A DNA stretch of 64,000 bases from Sordaria brevicollis (GCA_033439795.1 JAUTDP010000004.1:2108001-2172000); one strand, 5' to 3'; positions 1-12,978 are shown, counted from the first letter of the stretch. Notes: a model not told the origin generated them from the letters alone. Numbers and translations: made by a program.

Positions 1-23
1 GAAACCCACCCCTATATCTAACA
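1..23 (-). repeat. Copia 3' LTR, terminal 23 bases only
   Basis: Matches 5839-5861 apart from RIP-type transitions and is followed by the polypurine tract (C26-C32 on the plus strand). The rest of this LTR lies outside the window. Confidence 0.8.
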
Positions 24-309
24 CACCCCCCCAATTGCATTAGCGTATACTAGAAAGCTAGTCAAAAGCGCCCAAATAAAGCCATTCCTAAATTCTATAC
101 CCTCAAAATTAATAAATCCCTAAATAATTACCTTTAAAAGTATCGCTTATTAACTATATTATATTTAGAAGGTCCGCGGTATTAATTTTTAATAATTAAT
201 TAGGCGCTATAATTTAATAGTTAAAGCGTTAGGGTCCTATATTAAATAATTATATAATATCTTTAAATTATATTTAATAGTATACTCCCCGGATTATTCT
301 TAATAGCTA

Positions 310-348
310 TCCTTAAAAGTCGCGGGTTCGAATCCCGTCGGCGCTAAA
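310..348 (+). other. tRNA T-arm / B-box relic inside the Copia
   Basis: The segment holds ggttcgaatcc, a full match to the Pol III B-box consensus. It is flanked by a five-pair T-stem and followed by an acceptor-like cggcgcta and a T-run resembling a Pol III terminator. A partial echo, ggcgctataattt, lies at about 203. No complete cloverleaf with a matching 5' acceptor strand can be drawn. It is best read as a tRNA-derived (possibly SINE-like) relic, not a working tRNA gene. Confidence 0.4.
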
Positions 349-1489
349 TTTTTTACTTTTTTTCCTTTTTATAAATATTATATAGGATCCCTTTATTTTA
401 TAAAGGTTATCTTAATAAAATAATATAAATCGATAATTACTTACAATAATATTATCCTTCCTTTTTACTTCTTTAAAATATTCTATCCCCGTTGGAATTA
501 AATTATTAATATACTCGCGTTAATTAATTTTAATACCCTCTCCTTCTCCTTCTTTAAATTCGAAATATTTATAAGACTTATTTAGCGAATAAACTCTTTA
601 TACTTTTTTACGGTTAGTACTTTCGTTAGCCCGTCGGCGATTATTTCAATTATAAGTACGTAATATACATTAAATATACTACGCTACTATCCCTCTCGGA
701 GCTAATAATTATAAATATCGATATATTTAAATTTAATTTAAAATTTAGCGTTTTCTTTAATAATTAAGCGGATCGTTTAAGTATTATTATATCTTAATAG
801 AATACTCTTATTATTAATTCTTAAATTAAAAATTAACGAATCGAATAAATATTTTACTTATAAACCTTTACGAACCCTTTATAATAAGGATAGTAATTTA
901 ATTTCGGTAATAAAAATAGTAATAGTATCCTATTTATTAATTCGTTAATTAACGGTTCTATTTAATAGCTATATAGCGAATCCTTATAAATTTCATCGAT
1001 TTAAAATATTATTAATATAAAAGGCGTTAATTAAAATTAAAAATAAATTACTACCCCCTAATTAGAATATATAATCTTTAATACCCCTAAAATAAGCGAG
1101 CAATCGGTTAGCGGTAGCGTAATGAATACCGTTAAGATTAATAAAAAAATAGGATAATTTAAAACCGGTAAAGGCGCTATTAAGTCTAGTAATAATTAAC
1201 GCGTATATAATTTCGTTGATTACCTTTTAATATATTTTAACGGATTTAAAGTTAGCGGTACCCTTAGAGGGGAAGAACTTTTTAATATTTATAGAAATTT
1301 AAGGAAACGACCGGAATTATTAGAATTTCTTTATAATCTTTTTAATATATTCGCGTTAAAATAATTAAATTAACCGCTTTATTCGGTTTCGAATAACTTT
1401 AATATTTAAAAACTATTAAATATTATTATTACCTATTAATTAATAATAATTTTCTAAAACGTTAATAATTTTAATAGCGTTATATTTAT

Positions 1490-1790
1490 TTTTATTTCGG
1501 TAAGTAAGAATAATATTATCGATGTAGAAGAAAATTATTATATTTCGGTAAATAAATATATAGGGTTCTATAAGGATAGGGATTAAACTAATAGTAATAA
1601 GAATTTTAGTAAATTTATATTATTATAATAAAGGGGAGCGCCGAAGATTATAGAAGGCGTGTAATAATTTAATAACCTTATTTTATTAAATATATTTTAA
1701 TAGTATTTGTATATAAATAAATTTATCGAGAAGGGCGTTAACGAAGGCGTTAATAATATCGTATTATTTGAATTCGAAGTTAAAGTAACC
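1490..1790 (-). pseudogene. Copia reverse transcriptase relic
   Basis: Reading the minus strand from about 1790 down to 1490 gives stretches such as NALLDKFIYIQ, LHAFYNLRRSPLL and IIIFFYIDNIILT. These match the Ty1/Copia polymerase order (the NA-LLDE-IY, ALYGLRRSP and FFYVDDI regions). The catalytic YVDD reads YIDN; the D-to-N change is a G-to-A transition expected from RIP. Multiple TAA/TAG stops interrupt the frame. Integrase and gag relics should lie to the right (2-5.5 kb), but I could not assign them by eye. Confidence 0.85.
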
Positions 1791-4700
1791 CGTAATAATT
1801 ATTATAATATAGAAAGTACGAATCGCTAAAGTAGTTGCGTAAGTATTTTATAAATTTTAAAGTTATTAATTTCTTTTTATAATAAAATATATTTTACTTT
1901 TGAGGTAATAACCTATTGCGTTAAATTTATAAATATATACCTATATAAAATCGAAGGGGATAATTCTTTAATATTCTTCTTAATTTACCTACTTTTATAA
2001 TCCCTTTATATTATAATTTTAAAAATACTCCCTTTTAATTTAATGAAATATTTTTTAAAAAGGATAGAAGTAAAGGTTTTAGTAGCTCTTAAGTAGAAGG
2101 GGGAATTTTTAATAGTATAAAATATTTAATATATTTAATATATTATACTTTTTAATATTATCGATGGTAAGTTTCGAATCCGTATAAAAATCGTCGTTAT
2201 CGATTTTTAACCCGAATTTCTTTAATTAATCCAAATTAGTATAATCGATAACGCGACCGTTATATATATTAATTTAATAAAGATTAAGCGTATTTAGGAA
2301 GGATATTACTTAATATAGATATTAATTCATTCGGGGGAAGTAAGTAAAAGGTTATATTAAAGGGACGCGGTTTAAATTCTTAATAAGAAACGAAATTAAA
2401 TTATTAAAAGGAATCGGTAAATTATAATTAATTAGTTTATCCGTTTTATTTATTACTATATCCTATTAATTATTTAATCGCTCTAATATTTAAGGACGTA
2501 ATATTTCCTCCTTTTATTTATATATATACCCAGCGGGCTTAGTAAGGATCGTAGGGGTTTCTAACTCTACGGGTATAAGTTCGATAATTAAACCGAAATT
2601 ATCTAATTTATTATTAATATAGTTCTTTAAAATTAAGAAGGGTATAATAGAATTATTTTCTAATTAATAGAAATTATTTAATTATACGGCCAATTCTTCT
2701 AAGGAGATTTTAAACGAATTTTAGAATTTTTCGATATTATTTATAAAAACTTCGTTTTCGTTAAAAATTACGTCTTTAATTACTATAATCGAATTAATAT
2801 AGGGATTCTAAATTCGGTAAATATTTAACGATTAATAACCGACTAAATAACCGACCTAAATACATTTCTTAAACTTCTTAATTTTATTATAACCGCATAG
2901 GATTTTTATTATAAGCGTAAAAACTTTATAATTATAAATTTTTAAATATATTAAAATAGGGACTACCTTTTACTAACCGCCGTTACGGTCTATTATATAG
3001 GCTTTAAAACGTTCCTTTAGGGTTTTCTAATTAAAATTATATTTAAGAATTTTATTAAAAAAGTAAATTATAGCCGTTATAATCTCTCTTTAAAATTCTT
3101 TTAGAAGGTTTATAAATTTTTTTATAATTTTAATTTTTTCGCTAAATATACCCCCCGAGCGTTTAGCGCCGCCGTTTTATATTTAAGTATATAATATAAA
3201 GGGTTCGACCTTAATACTTTATTATAATAAAAAAGTAACGACTTTAAATTTAATTATTATAATTTTATTATTATATTCGACTATTTATATTTGGATTTGG
3301 TATTAAGTCTTTAAATTAATAATAAGGGAAAATAAAATTATAATAATAAAATTAGTAATTTTTTTAATAAAGTAATATACTTAAAGGTAATTAAATTAGC
3401 GGTTAATTATTATTATTAATATAGAAACCTAATTAAATTTAGCCTTTATTAAAATATATTCGAAAAAATTGGTAGCTACCCTTTATTTTAATCCTTTAAA
3501 CGCAACGTGGGTAACCCTCCTAATTTAGTATTTTAATTTAATTACCGTATATATATTATAATATATTAGATTTAAACCCTTAAAGCGTACGTTATATTCC
3601 TTATTAATTAATTAAATAAAGGTTTCGGGTTTAGGGTAGCTAAATTTAAAGTATTAACGCAAGGTATCTCCTTCTTAAGGTTTCTTAACGGTTTTATTCT
3701 AGGGAATTCGAACGTTAAAAAAGGATTGGTTAACGCTATTTTTAAAATTAAAAAGGATATATTTAAGAATAAACTATTAAAAATAATTAAAAATAGAATA
3801 ATAATAAGAAAAATTGGGGGCGCGAATATAAAAATTAATAGTATCCTAAGAGTAATCGAATTCTATAAATTTTCGAAAAGATACGAAATTATAAATTATA
3901 TTTAAAATTAACGCTACGTCGTTTAAATAAAATTTAAAAAGGTTACCCTTATTATCGTTAATTAGGATATAAACGGTCTTGTATCCTTTAATTATTAATA
4001 AATTATTATTAACTTAAATGTAATCTCCTTTATTTATAGGGGTAAAATTTTCAAAATAGTTAATTTCGTTAAAAATATAGATTATTATACCTAAATTAAA
4101 AATAATTAAATCTCTTAATAAATATATAGGAATTTTTTATTGAAATTTTAATATTAAGAAATTAGATTAATAGTTAATTTTATTAATCCTCTAATTTTTA
4201 AATTAAAATCCGCTACTAAAGGTATTAATCGTAAATTTTATTAGCCTTTTAGTAGGAATTTATTATGTTAGTACGGTTTTAATATTTAATTTATAGAATT
4301 TTTACGTAAATTAAATACTCTTTTAATAATTTTCGTTAATTATATTTTAAATACGTTAATTAAGAATTTAATTAAAATTAAGCATTAAAGAGGGGATTAT
4401 ATATTAATATTTATTATAGAAGTGGTTAAGTTTTTCGTAAGTTTCGTAAATTCGCCTTTAGCATTTATTATCTTAATTATTAATATTTTAGCCACGTTTC
4501 TTACCGGTATTATTAAAAGCGTTCCTTATAATTCGATTGTTGAATATAGGGGTAAAAAACGTATTGCCTTTTAAGATTTAGTTATACGACTTTTTAAAGT
4601 AATAGTCGTAAACCCGTTCCTTAAAATTGCGGGCTAGGTTAAAATAAGTAAAATTATTATTTAGGAACCTTTTATCCGTAGTTTTAAAGAATATAGCCTA

Positions 4701-5692
4701 ATTCTCAAAAGGGGAATTATTAAATTTATTTATTATATTAAAAAAATTAATCTTTTATACTTTAGGGTTAATATATTCGTTGATTTTAAAATATTTACCG
4801 ATAATTATAATATATTCCTACTCTTATAATTAATTAGTTTAATTACGTGGATAGGTTATAATATTAATTTTATTGCGGTAATTAATGTAAATATCGTCGT
4901 AAATTTATTCCTCGTTGAATTAAACGTTAGATTTTATTATATCGTATTAAGCGGATAAGGAAATAATTTTTTTAAAATAGGTTAATTAAAAATATTAATT
5001 AATATTATTTTTTATTTAAATACGAAGGGTAATAATCTTTTCTTTATAAATTTCTTAAATTTTTATATTATAATGGTAATTGGCTATAATTTCCTAATAA
5101 TTATAATAATTGCGCTTAATTAAAAAACTGTAACGGCGCGCCGCGTATAAAATTAGAATTAAGGCCGGGGCGATAAAAAAAGTTAGGGCCCCAATAGCCG
5201 GCTAAATAACGGCGGTATTAATAGGCGTAAGCGTAATCGCCTTTTACTAGGAGGGAGGCGGTATCGAAATACGGTTACGCATTTTCGAAGAAGGTCCGTT
5301 AGCTGCCTAATCTTCCTTAATAGATTGAAAAATCTCTTATTGAAATTGGGAATCGCTAGTATTAAAATTATTAATCGAATTAGTAATAACGGCTGCGGTA
5401 TGGATTAAAGGATTTATAAAGTCTTTAGTAATAGGTTCTATAAAGATAGTAGGCTACGGCTTCCTATTATTAGGATTAATATACTTCTATAATCCTAATT
5501 CGAATACTTTCGATTAAAATCCTTTATTCTATATAATCTAATCGTTAATAAATTTAAGGATAGCGTTGCCCGCTTTCTTAAGATCGGTAATCGAGGATAT
5601 TATTGTAATTATTATTATTAATCGAATATTATTATTATTATTATATTCTACCGGGTTACCGCAATCGGGGGGTAGTAAATAAGACTTTTAAT

Positions 5693-5861
5693 TGTAGAAT
5701 AGTAGTAATATAGGGGTATTAAGAATAAGGGTACAGAATATGTATTGTATAGAATCTATTCTATGACTAGGAAAATCCCGTATACAAAAATCAGGGTTTT
5801 GCCCAGCAATCTAGATTATATAAGAAAGGCGGTGGCAGGAAACCCACCCCTGTATCTGACA
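5693..5861 (-). repeat. Copia 5' LTR (169 bp)
   Basis: Starts TG and ends CA. On the minus strand it begins TGTCAGATACAGG and carries a TATA-like ttatataa soon after, as expected of a U3 promoter. The outer (right) end is almost free of RIP while the inner end is more AT-rich. The bases directly outside are gaaac (5862-5866), the candidate target duplication. Confidence 0.8.
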
Positions 5862-7148
5862 GAAACTAAACCGAAGGTGTGGATCTCTTAACAACGAGAT
5901 CGATGATCGTTGGCTCGACGACGTGGTGGCACAGCTCCCCCTCGACGGGAAGGAGAGGAGTGACCTTTCCCACATGCAAGGAGGAGAAGCACAACCGAAC
6001 CGAAAGACAAAAGGAAGGAAGCGGGTCCAATCCGCCGGGAGCTTCCCAGTGAGAGCCGCAGTCCAGCAAAAAGAAACGAGTGAAAACCCCCTGTCGCAGC
6101 CCTAAACACCTGCCCCTAACAGCGGGAGCACTAACACGCTATTGGCCACTGAGCAAGTCACGATCGCCCTCTCTTCCGCAGCGGTCCCCCTCTCGCGGTG
6201 TCAGTGTCCACAGTGATCCGAACCATCATGACATAATACGGGATCAGGGATCCTTTAACAGTGCGTTAACAGTTAGGTTCGGTCGGGTTATTCATTGGAC
6301 AAGACAGCCTAAAGACTTGCCAAACACGCAGCGACAAGAAAGAGCCAGCGGTCCCAGCGGTGCCAGCGTCGCATTTGGGAGCATAATGGCGGTAAGCAAG
6401 AAGGATAACGTTCGCCTAGTATCGGCTTTTGCACCGTTCCGATACCCGGAATTCACTCCGAGGGGTGTCTACTGTCTATCAAGGAAAGCTCATGTGACGG
6501 CCGTTCTTAGGTAACAGCCTGTCTGCTGTGCAAGGGTCTTGTCTGTTCCGCATGTTTATCAATTTGATCAATTGGTCCGTCGAGGGCATTGTGTTTGTGC
6601 ACTTTTCTTTGTCTTTTATCCAATTGAGGTTGAGGTCAAGATTGTGGCTTTTGACTTTGTGTCGCGAGACTTGGGCCGAGTCCAGGCCGGTGACACCGTG
6701 ACAGCGGCTGATAAGTGATAAGGAGCAGATAAGGGAAATGTGGTGATGGTGTGGGACTCGGTGGCCCACCTTATTTTCGACGACATCTCTTCTTTCCCTT
6801 TGTGTCTTCCTGCTTCAATCACTTCGTTTTCTCATGTTATGAGATTCTGGACGGTTCGTGGCCGACCATACTTCAAACTTGAGGTTTCTTCTCATACAAT
6901 TCATCATTTTCTCGTCTCACGCTCTTTTCTCAACAGCCTCCAATTGAACCGCTGTACCGTGCCAAATCTACTCCTTGCCTTTGGATGACTTCTCACCGAC
7001 AGATACTCTTTGATAAAATCCAACTTATTCAGTCTATACAGGCTCAAATCTTGAGTACCCTACCTAAAAACCCTTCATTTTTACTGCCGCTAACACATTT
7101 TCTTTCACCCAACTGTTTCTGTTTTCAACCCTCTCCCTGTCCTCCCAT
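5862..7148. other. Normal-composition island, no supported gene
   Basis: Base composition returns abruptly to normal after the Copia LTR and stays so until the hAT. Several short open frames occur on both strands, but none carries a recognisable motif, intron pair or consistent coding look. I treat the stretch as intergenic or unannotatable by eye. Isolated GATA-type and pyrimidine-rich patches are present but not diagnostic. Confidence 0.6.
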
Positions 7149-7472
7149 GTGCTACCTCTAGCAAGACGCGGACAGTATCTCCATGTCACCCAGCAATCTC
7201 AGCAGAATTTCGAACTGGAGCTCGAAACAGTGATGGATAAATATTATTCACGCTTGTTTATCTCCACCATGTCCATCATTAAGCCTTGTGCTCAGATTCA
7301 TCGTGTCATTCCGACCGTTCAATTTTACCCCAGATTTCCGGTAACGCTCGGGCAGTGCCTGGGTAGCGATCTGCTTGTTGGGCCAGTCGATCGGCTTCCT
7401 GCTCCAGACCTTAAAAAGCTCGATGCGGAGGAACGGAGTCCAGTATTGATGCCTCCCTGTATGCCGGCCTGA
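7149..7472 (+). CDS. Doubtful small open frame, hypothetical
   Basis: A 107-codon open frame starts just after a pyrimidine-rich tract (about 7095-7148) of the sort often preceding fungal start codons. The predicted product has no signal peptide, membrane segment or motif I recognise. A minus-strand frame of similar length (7248-7520) overlaps it, so the openness may be chance. If real, the transcript would run towards the hAT insertion at 7718. I give no function. Confidence 0.18.
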   Translation: MLPLARRGQYLHVTQQSQQNFELELETVMDKYYSRLFISTMSIIKPCAQIHRVIPTVQFYPRFPVTLGQCLGSDLLVGPVDRLPAPDLKKLDAEERSPVLMPPCMPA

Positions 7473-7709
7473 CAAAAAAACAGTCATCTCACAAGTAAAA
7501 CACGGCAACCGTTCAAGCATTTGTAGAGATAAACCCCGCTGGCAAGTTGCTTGACCTCATACAATGTTGGATGCATCTCAGTTTTGATTCGTTGGTTACA
7601 GCTCTTTCTTCTTCAAATGATGGTGCCAGTTTTGGCGGTGCGTTGGGGGTATGGGAAAGAGAAAGAAATGAGACTTCTTGGATTTAGAGATTGTCTATGG
7701 ATCGACGGC
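7473..7709. other. Left flank of the hAT insertion, no gene seen
   Basis: Normal-composition DNA between the doubtful frame and the 8-bp target duplication at 7710-7717. No coding or RNA feature can be supported. It would have been contiguous with 57067 onward before the hAT arrived. Confidence 0.5.
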
Positions 7710-7717
7710 CCAGTGGC
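7710..7717. repeat. hAT 8-bp target-site duplication, left copy
   Basis: ccagtggc, identical to 57059-57066. Confidence 0.9.
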
Positions 7718-7860
7718 CAGCGCTGTCGATAAGTTAAGTCAAGTTAAGTAGGGGGTTATACTTATTTGAGTGGAGTAAGTAGAGCCTTATACTTATTTAT
7801 ACTTACTTATACTTACTTATTTAATTATACTTATTAAGTCAAAATCACGTTTTTTTCTAG
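7718..7860 (+). repeat. hAT left terminal inverted repeat and subterminal repeats
   Basis: The terminal 22 bases pair with 57037-57058 with one C/T mismatch. The first eight, cagcgctg, are self-palindromic. Repeats of the type acttatacttactta follow to about 7845 and are mirrored inside the right end. Such subterminal motifs bind transposase in known hAT elements; binding here is inference. Confidence 0.88.
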
Positions 7861-7954
7861 TTTTGATGTCAATAATGCTCGGATTCTTATAATTTCTAAC
7901 TTATTGTAACGGCCGAGAGCCTAATTATATCCTCTACTTATCTTTAAATATTAT

Positions 7955-8112
7955 TACCCAATTTAAATCGTAGCCAAAACTTTAAAATTTCGATAGTATT
8001 AACGGATTCGGCCGTAAAACTTTACTTTTAATTATCGAAAATTAATTTCGCGCCGCTAAAAGAGCGTTTATAATTATTTACTATCGAAGGGATAGAGTAG
8101 AAATCGAAGGTT
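7955..8112 (-). pseudogene. hAT transposase C-terminal dimerisation (hATC) relic
   Basis: The minus strand reads FDFYSIPSIVNNYKRSFSGA, then KLIFDN, SFTAESVNTIEILKFW and LRFKLGN. This follows the hATC pattern (SIP-S-EPERVFSGA ... E-I--LK-W). The usual S-EPER has become VNNYKR through RIP-type G-to-A changes. Two internal TAA stops fit CAA or CGA-type codons hit by C-to-T. This is the 3' end of the gene whose middle lies beyond Gypsy A. Confidence 0.82.
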
Positions 8113-8875
8113 ATACGCGATAATCGAAAATATATATTTTAATACGCCCGCTACTATATTAATATATTATTAATAGCATAAATTTTATAATTAAAATACT
8201 TATAAAGTTTATCCTCCTTCTTTAATTATAATAGGAGGGTATTATAAAAATCGTAATTAATAAATTGATTGTTATCGGCAATCTTTACCTATTAATTATT
8301 AATATTAATTAATAGCTCTTCGATTAATTAATTAATATATTCGACTTCGTAGATATTTATAAAATCGCCCTTAATCTCTTCGAATTCTACGTTTATTAAT
8401 TCCCTCTCCGCCTAACGAAGGCGGTAATTAGGGTATAAAATTATAATTATTTAATATATAGGGCATTTTTCTATTTTAATTTTATATTACTTTAATTTAA
8501 TTATTATTCGATTGATAATATATTTAATAACCTTTATACCCTTATTAATTAAATCGTTAGCGTAATTTATAAGAGGATTAAGTATTATAATTTAAGAAGA
8601 AGGGGTCGTGGTAATTTAAAAGGCTTATATTAATTAAAATAAAAGTAATTAAGAAAAGGGTAATTAAAAGGGTTAAGAAATAAAATTTTTAATAAATAAC
8701 TCTTAGGAATTTAGAACTAAACCCGGGGAGGATAGAAGAAGGGGGGGTATGTACTTATATATACTATAACCGCGGCGAATTAACTATTAGGTAGAAATAG
8801 GAGTAGTAATTAAAGTAGCTATATTAATATTAGAGTTTAGAATTTCTAATCCCTCGAATGGTTTAAATATAATTT
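8113..8875 (-). pseudogene. hAT interior left of Gypsy A
   Basis: AT-rich, RIP-mutated sequence between the hATC relic and the Gypsy A LTR. By position it should encode the part of the transposase between the catalytic and dimerisation domains. I could not match it residue by residue. It also contains a G-run (about 8740-8747) that resembles a polypurine tract but has no LTR partner. Confidence 0.5.
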
Positions 8876-9083
8876 TATTACGTGATGAATACTCACCGCG
8901 TTGGAACAAAATAGATAGAATAATTATATTATTAATAATAATTTAAATTAGTAACGAAGATTCGAGTCCTCCCAGACTCGGTTTATATACTCGTAGTGTA
9001 AGGATAGATTTAGGTTTACTTTATAGTAAATATTAAAGTCTATATCTATATCTCTATCGGACCTACCTTATCGGTTCCTAATA
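8876..9083 (-). repeat. Gypsy A 3' LTR
   Basis: 208 bp, aligned end to end with 38831-39038. The outer edge (gtgatgaatactcaccgcg) is nearly clean, while the inner edge shows C-to-T/G-to-A changes relative to its partner. Confidence 0.85.
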
Positions 9084-9804
9084 ATACCCCCCGGATAACT
9101 TTTACCGCATCCTACGGTAATAAAAAGAAATTAATATATATATTTTCCTTACTTCGCTTTATCCCCTTATAATATTTTACTATAATTATTCCCCCTTTTT
9201 TTATAACTATCGAAATTTATTCTTAGAAACGATTAAAAATATTATTAAATTAGGCCTTATATACTTCCTTTAATTCGTCTTCTATATAATTCTAAATACC
9301 GATAGCGATTTAATAATTTTTAAAAAATTTATTAGCGACCCGGACGAAAATTTCGCCGTAGCGTATAAAAGCTTTATTAACTTAGAGATTAATAAAAAGT
9401 ATTATATCTTTAAGGTTAAAATTGAAATTTAATTCGATTTTAAATTCAGTAATTATAACGCGAAACGAATTAAAAAAAGCGAATATTTAATCTTCGTTAT
9501 CGAAACCTATTAATTATTCGATTTTAAAGCAATTTATTAAAATATTAAAGAAAGTAATCTTTTAAACCGAATTAATAAAATTGAATTTATATTATAGTAC
9601 TTTCTATAAGAAGTATTAATAATCGTTTATATTATCGATTTTGGTTATTAGTATTCTAGACGTATTTATAAATACGATTATTACGTTATTAAATTTAATA
9701 ATATAATTTTTATATTTAATAACCTCCTTTTTTAATTTCGATATTTACTCTTCGAGGGATTTAATTTTATCGGTTTCGATTTAAAGGATAGTAATTTAAA
9801 TTTA

Positions 9805-9930
9805 AGCGGCCTAAATTCCTATAGCGGTTTAATTCTAAGTGGTAGCCTAAATTCCCGGGCTTTAAATACTAATTATTCAATTCTAAATAGCGGCCTAAAT
9901 TCCCGGGCTTTAAGCGTTAATTATAGTAAT
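9805..9930. repeat. Short imperfect tandem repeats inside Gypsy A
   Basis: Three spaced copies of a core like gcctaaattcccgggcttta occur at about 9807, 9843 and 9890, separated by related AT-rich linkers. On the plus strand they could encode repeated SGLNSRAL-type peptides, but strand and coding status are unproven. Confidence 0.5.
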
Positions 9931-11889
9931 TTAATTATTTACAATATAATAGCGTAAAGCGGGTAAATTATATATAGATTTTAAAGGGCTATTAAAAATT
10001 GCAATAACGATTTTAATAGGGACGGGTTTATTAAATTAAATAAAAAGGTAATTAATTTAGTTTTAAAGAATATATATTAGGTGTACGGGTTTTTTTAATT
10101 CGTTTTCCGATAATAATCTTATATTTAAAAATTTATCGTTTTAACCGGATTAAATATTAAAAAAGGTATAATTATTACTTATATTTAATTAGGAAATTAA
10201 AATTAAATTTAATTATAGGATTGAAGGGGAATTAGCCGCGGGGTTTAAAATTAAGCCGGATTAAGGGATCGATAATAAATTAACCCCTAAATTTAAAATT
10301 AAATTAAGTTACGGGATTGGCGACGGGCCGCCGGCTTCGTTATTAAATTTATATTTTTTAATTAAGCGTTTAATTATAATCGTACGAATTTTTAAATTAA
10401 AGGTATAATCGATCGTTAACGGGTTTCCGTTCTTTTTTTCAAAATCCGCGTTTTTCGTTATAAATTCGGTTATAAATTCATTATATATTTTAATTACGTT
10501 TTCGGAAATAGAATTATATTCGAAAAGATATTCGTAAGCGATTTTAAACGTAATATTAGTAATTATATTATAAATTAGGACGAAATTTCCAATTTAATTA
10601 ATAATAAAATTTAAAATTATTTAATTAATTTATTAGGTTTCGGTTTTATATATATTATAATAGTCCGGGTCCTACTTTATTTATTTAATATTTAAATTAA
10701 AATAATAAACCCTATTTTTAGCCTTATATAATATTTATTCGAAATAGAGCTTTTATAATTCGCTTAATTAATTAGTATAAGAATCGGTTTAGTTATAAAA
10801 TTAGAAAGTTATTATAATCGTTTATATTATATAAATATTAAGTTTATAATTTAATTAGAATAAGGTTAGGATAAAAGTAAATTTAAATTTAATTGCCTTT
10901 TTATAGGTTAAAATTTATTTTGCGTATTTATTTTGGGTAATTTTCCCGACCGTAGTTAAAGTATTTTTTAAGATTTTTTTAATATAAGTTTTATTTATAA
11001 GGTTTAAAGCTTTAAAATAAGGGTTTTTCGGAAAATTATTATCGCTTAGAATAATTCCGCCTTTAATTCGTCCTCTTTATTATTTACCGGCTCTTTTAAA
11101 AAATTAATTACTTTTATACGCGTTATAGATGAATTAGTTAACGTTTTTAGGCTCTATACATTCGCGCGTATATTCGATTAAATCTTCGCAATTTTTATAA
11201 TTATTTTCGTTTATAATTATAATATTTTAATTTAAATTTCATTATTATTCGAAGCTTTATTATAATATTATTATAATAAATTATAATAATTTAATTAAAA
11301 AGTTCTAAATTTATAATAATAGCGAAAAATTTATACGTAGGGTAAGGTTAATTATAATAGGCGTTTAATTACTTACTTTTAAATTTAGGCGTTTATTTTA
11401 TTTGATATTATATTTTCCTATTAGGTAATTTATTAATATCGCTTTAATTAAATTAGATTTGGGTAATTTAATTTCGATATTCAATTTAATGACGTACGCG
11501 ATTTCGACTCTTTCCTATTTTTCGTATTAGTTCCCTTTATTTAATTTTTTTAATTCTTCGTCCCGGATTAAATCCTTTTCTTTATATTCCTATATTAAAT
11601 CCTATATATTTTTTATTAATCCTAATTTATTTCCCCCGTATAATACCTATATATTAAATTTATAACCGTAACCTTTCTATTTTATTCGGTAGAAAATTTT
11701 AGGTTTCCCTTATAATTATATAATTTTACGCTTAAGGAAACGTTTAATTTCGTACGATTTAAATTATTAATTATCGCCTTTTACGAAAATTCGGTCCGGT
11801 TTATTATTCGTAGATCTATCGAATGGGTCTTTATCCTTAAAATATTTATATAAATCGATTATAAAAATAATATTATAAATGTATTATAA

Positions 11890-12410
11890 TTTAGGAATAT
11901 CCAATTCGTAAATTAAATTATTAATACGTTAAATAATTTTAAAAGGCCCGATTCTCTATTAGCCGAATTTCCTAGAATTTTCGCTAGTAAAATTATACGC
12001 TTTATAAAATTTTATTATAATTTAATCGCCTTCCCGGAATTATAAAGGTTAATATAAAGAATTGTATAATAATTTTACCTTTATTACTATTTAATTGATT
12101 ACTTCGGCGGCTTCCTTTTAATAAAGTTTATATAGGGTTTTTAGGTTAGGGTTAAAGCCGGGGTCGTTTAATTTAATTAAATTTAGAACTATATTCGGTT
12201 TAAAGCCTAGGATTAGTTCGTTAAAAATTATATTTATCGGGGTAAATAAGGAATTATTTATATTATATTATATAGTTAAAAATATATTTAATTATAAGGT
12301 ATTAAAATTTTTAGTAGTATAATATTTAATAACGAATTTAATTTCTTAATTTTTTCTTTCGTTTTTCCCATTAAATTAGGAATATTACGCCGTTATATAT
12401 ATTAATATAA
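11890..12410 (-). pseudogene. Gypsy A integrase (C-terminal half) relic
   Basis: The minus strand from 12410 reads AQYSQFNGKNERKNQ, matching the integrase core region AYHPQTDGQSERTNQ, then a stretch matching the region around the NNS...P-E---G motif. Downstream come EGDQIIIKFYKAYNF and RIGPFKIIQRINNLIYELDIP, which correspond to the post-core GPF-I--R-G--AYKL-LP segment. Order and spacing suit a Metaviridae integrase tail. The upstream half (zinc finger and first catalytic residues) is absent. Confidence 0.75.
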
Positions 12411-12569
12411 ATTTGAATTTACTAAAAATTTCAATTTACTACGTATATTCGGGGTCAAAATTATATATTTTAATTCTAAATTTAAATTCGATTTCGGGGA
12501 CTTTATTTAACTTATTAATACCTAAAGAAAAACCCTTCCTCGAAATTTCTTTTAATAAATATAGGGAAT

Positions 12570-12978
12570 TGTTACGGGACGGATTCCCCACCAGGACAGG
12601 GCATACTAGGGTAACCTAACGAATTCGTCAAGCTAATTTAACGGATCCGTTTAGGGAATCCCGATACAGCCTTATATAGTATTCGATAATAACGGACGGA
12701 TCCGTCTCCCTCAAGGACGGATTCTTCCCTCAATCAATTAATTATTATCTACCACTAAAAATTCTTATTTAATAATCTATTCATTAACTTAAATCCTAAA
12801 TAGTAATTATCTATATTTTAATAAATTTATTACTTAAGAATAATAACGTCGCTACGCATTAATCTTATTAACGAATCCGTTATTAGTAATTTAAAGGCTT
12901 TATTATAAACCTATTAATTAATAACTTCGTTAATAAATTAGAATAATAATTACAAATCCGATTATTAAGTTTATAATA
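12570..12978 (+). repeat. Gypsy B 5' LTR (409 bp)
   Basis: Begins tgttacgggacgg and ends with RIP-altered TA in place of CA. The outer 50 bases are un-mutated; the inner part is strongly AT-shifted relative to 33319-33727. Confidence 0.93.

Larger units (their letters stand above)
1..5861 (-). mobile_element. RIP-degraded Ty1/Copia LTR retrotransposon, left end cut by window
   Basis: Sequence shows a 23-base match between positions 1-23 and 5839-5861 that differs only by G-to-A changes. It is followed at position 26 by a C-run, which is a polypurine tract on the minus strand. This is the layout of a minus-strand element whose 3' LTR lies at the left and whose 5' LTR lies at 5693-5861. A Copia reverse transcriptase relic on the minus strand near 1.5-1.8 kb confirms the class and orientation. 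The 5.8-kb length suits Ty1/Copia. The interior is full of TAA/TAG stops, so it is dead. The outer LTR extends left of the window, so the target duplication cannot be checked. Confidence 0.88.

Noticed and set aside
7905..8100. LTR starting TGTAACGGCC
   Set aside because: No second copy exists in the window, and the sequence reads as the 3' end of the hAT transposase gene.
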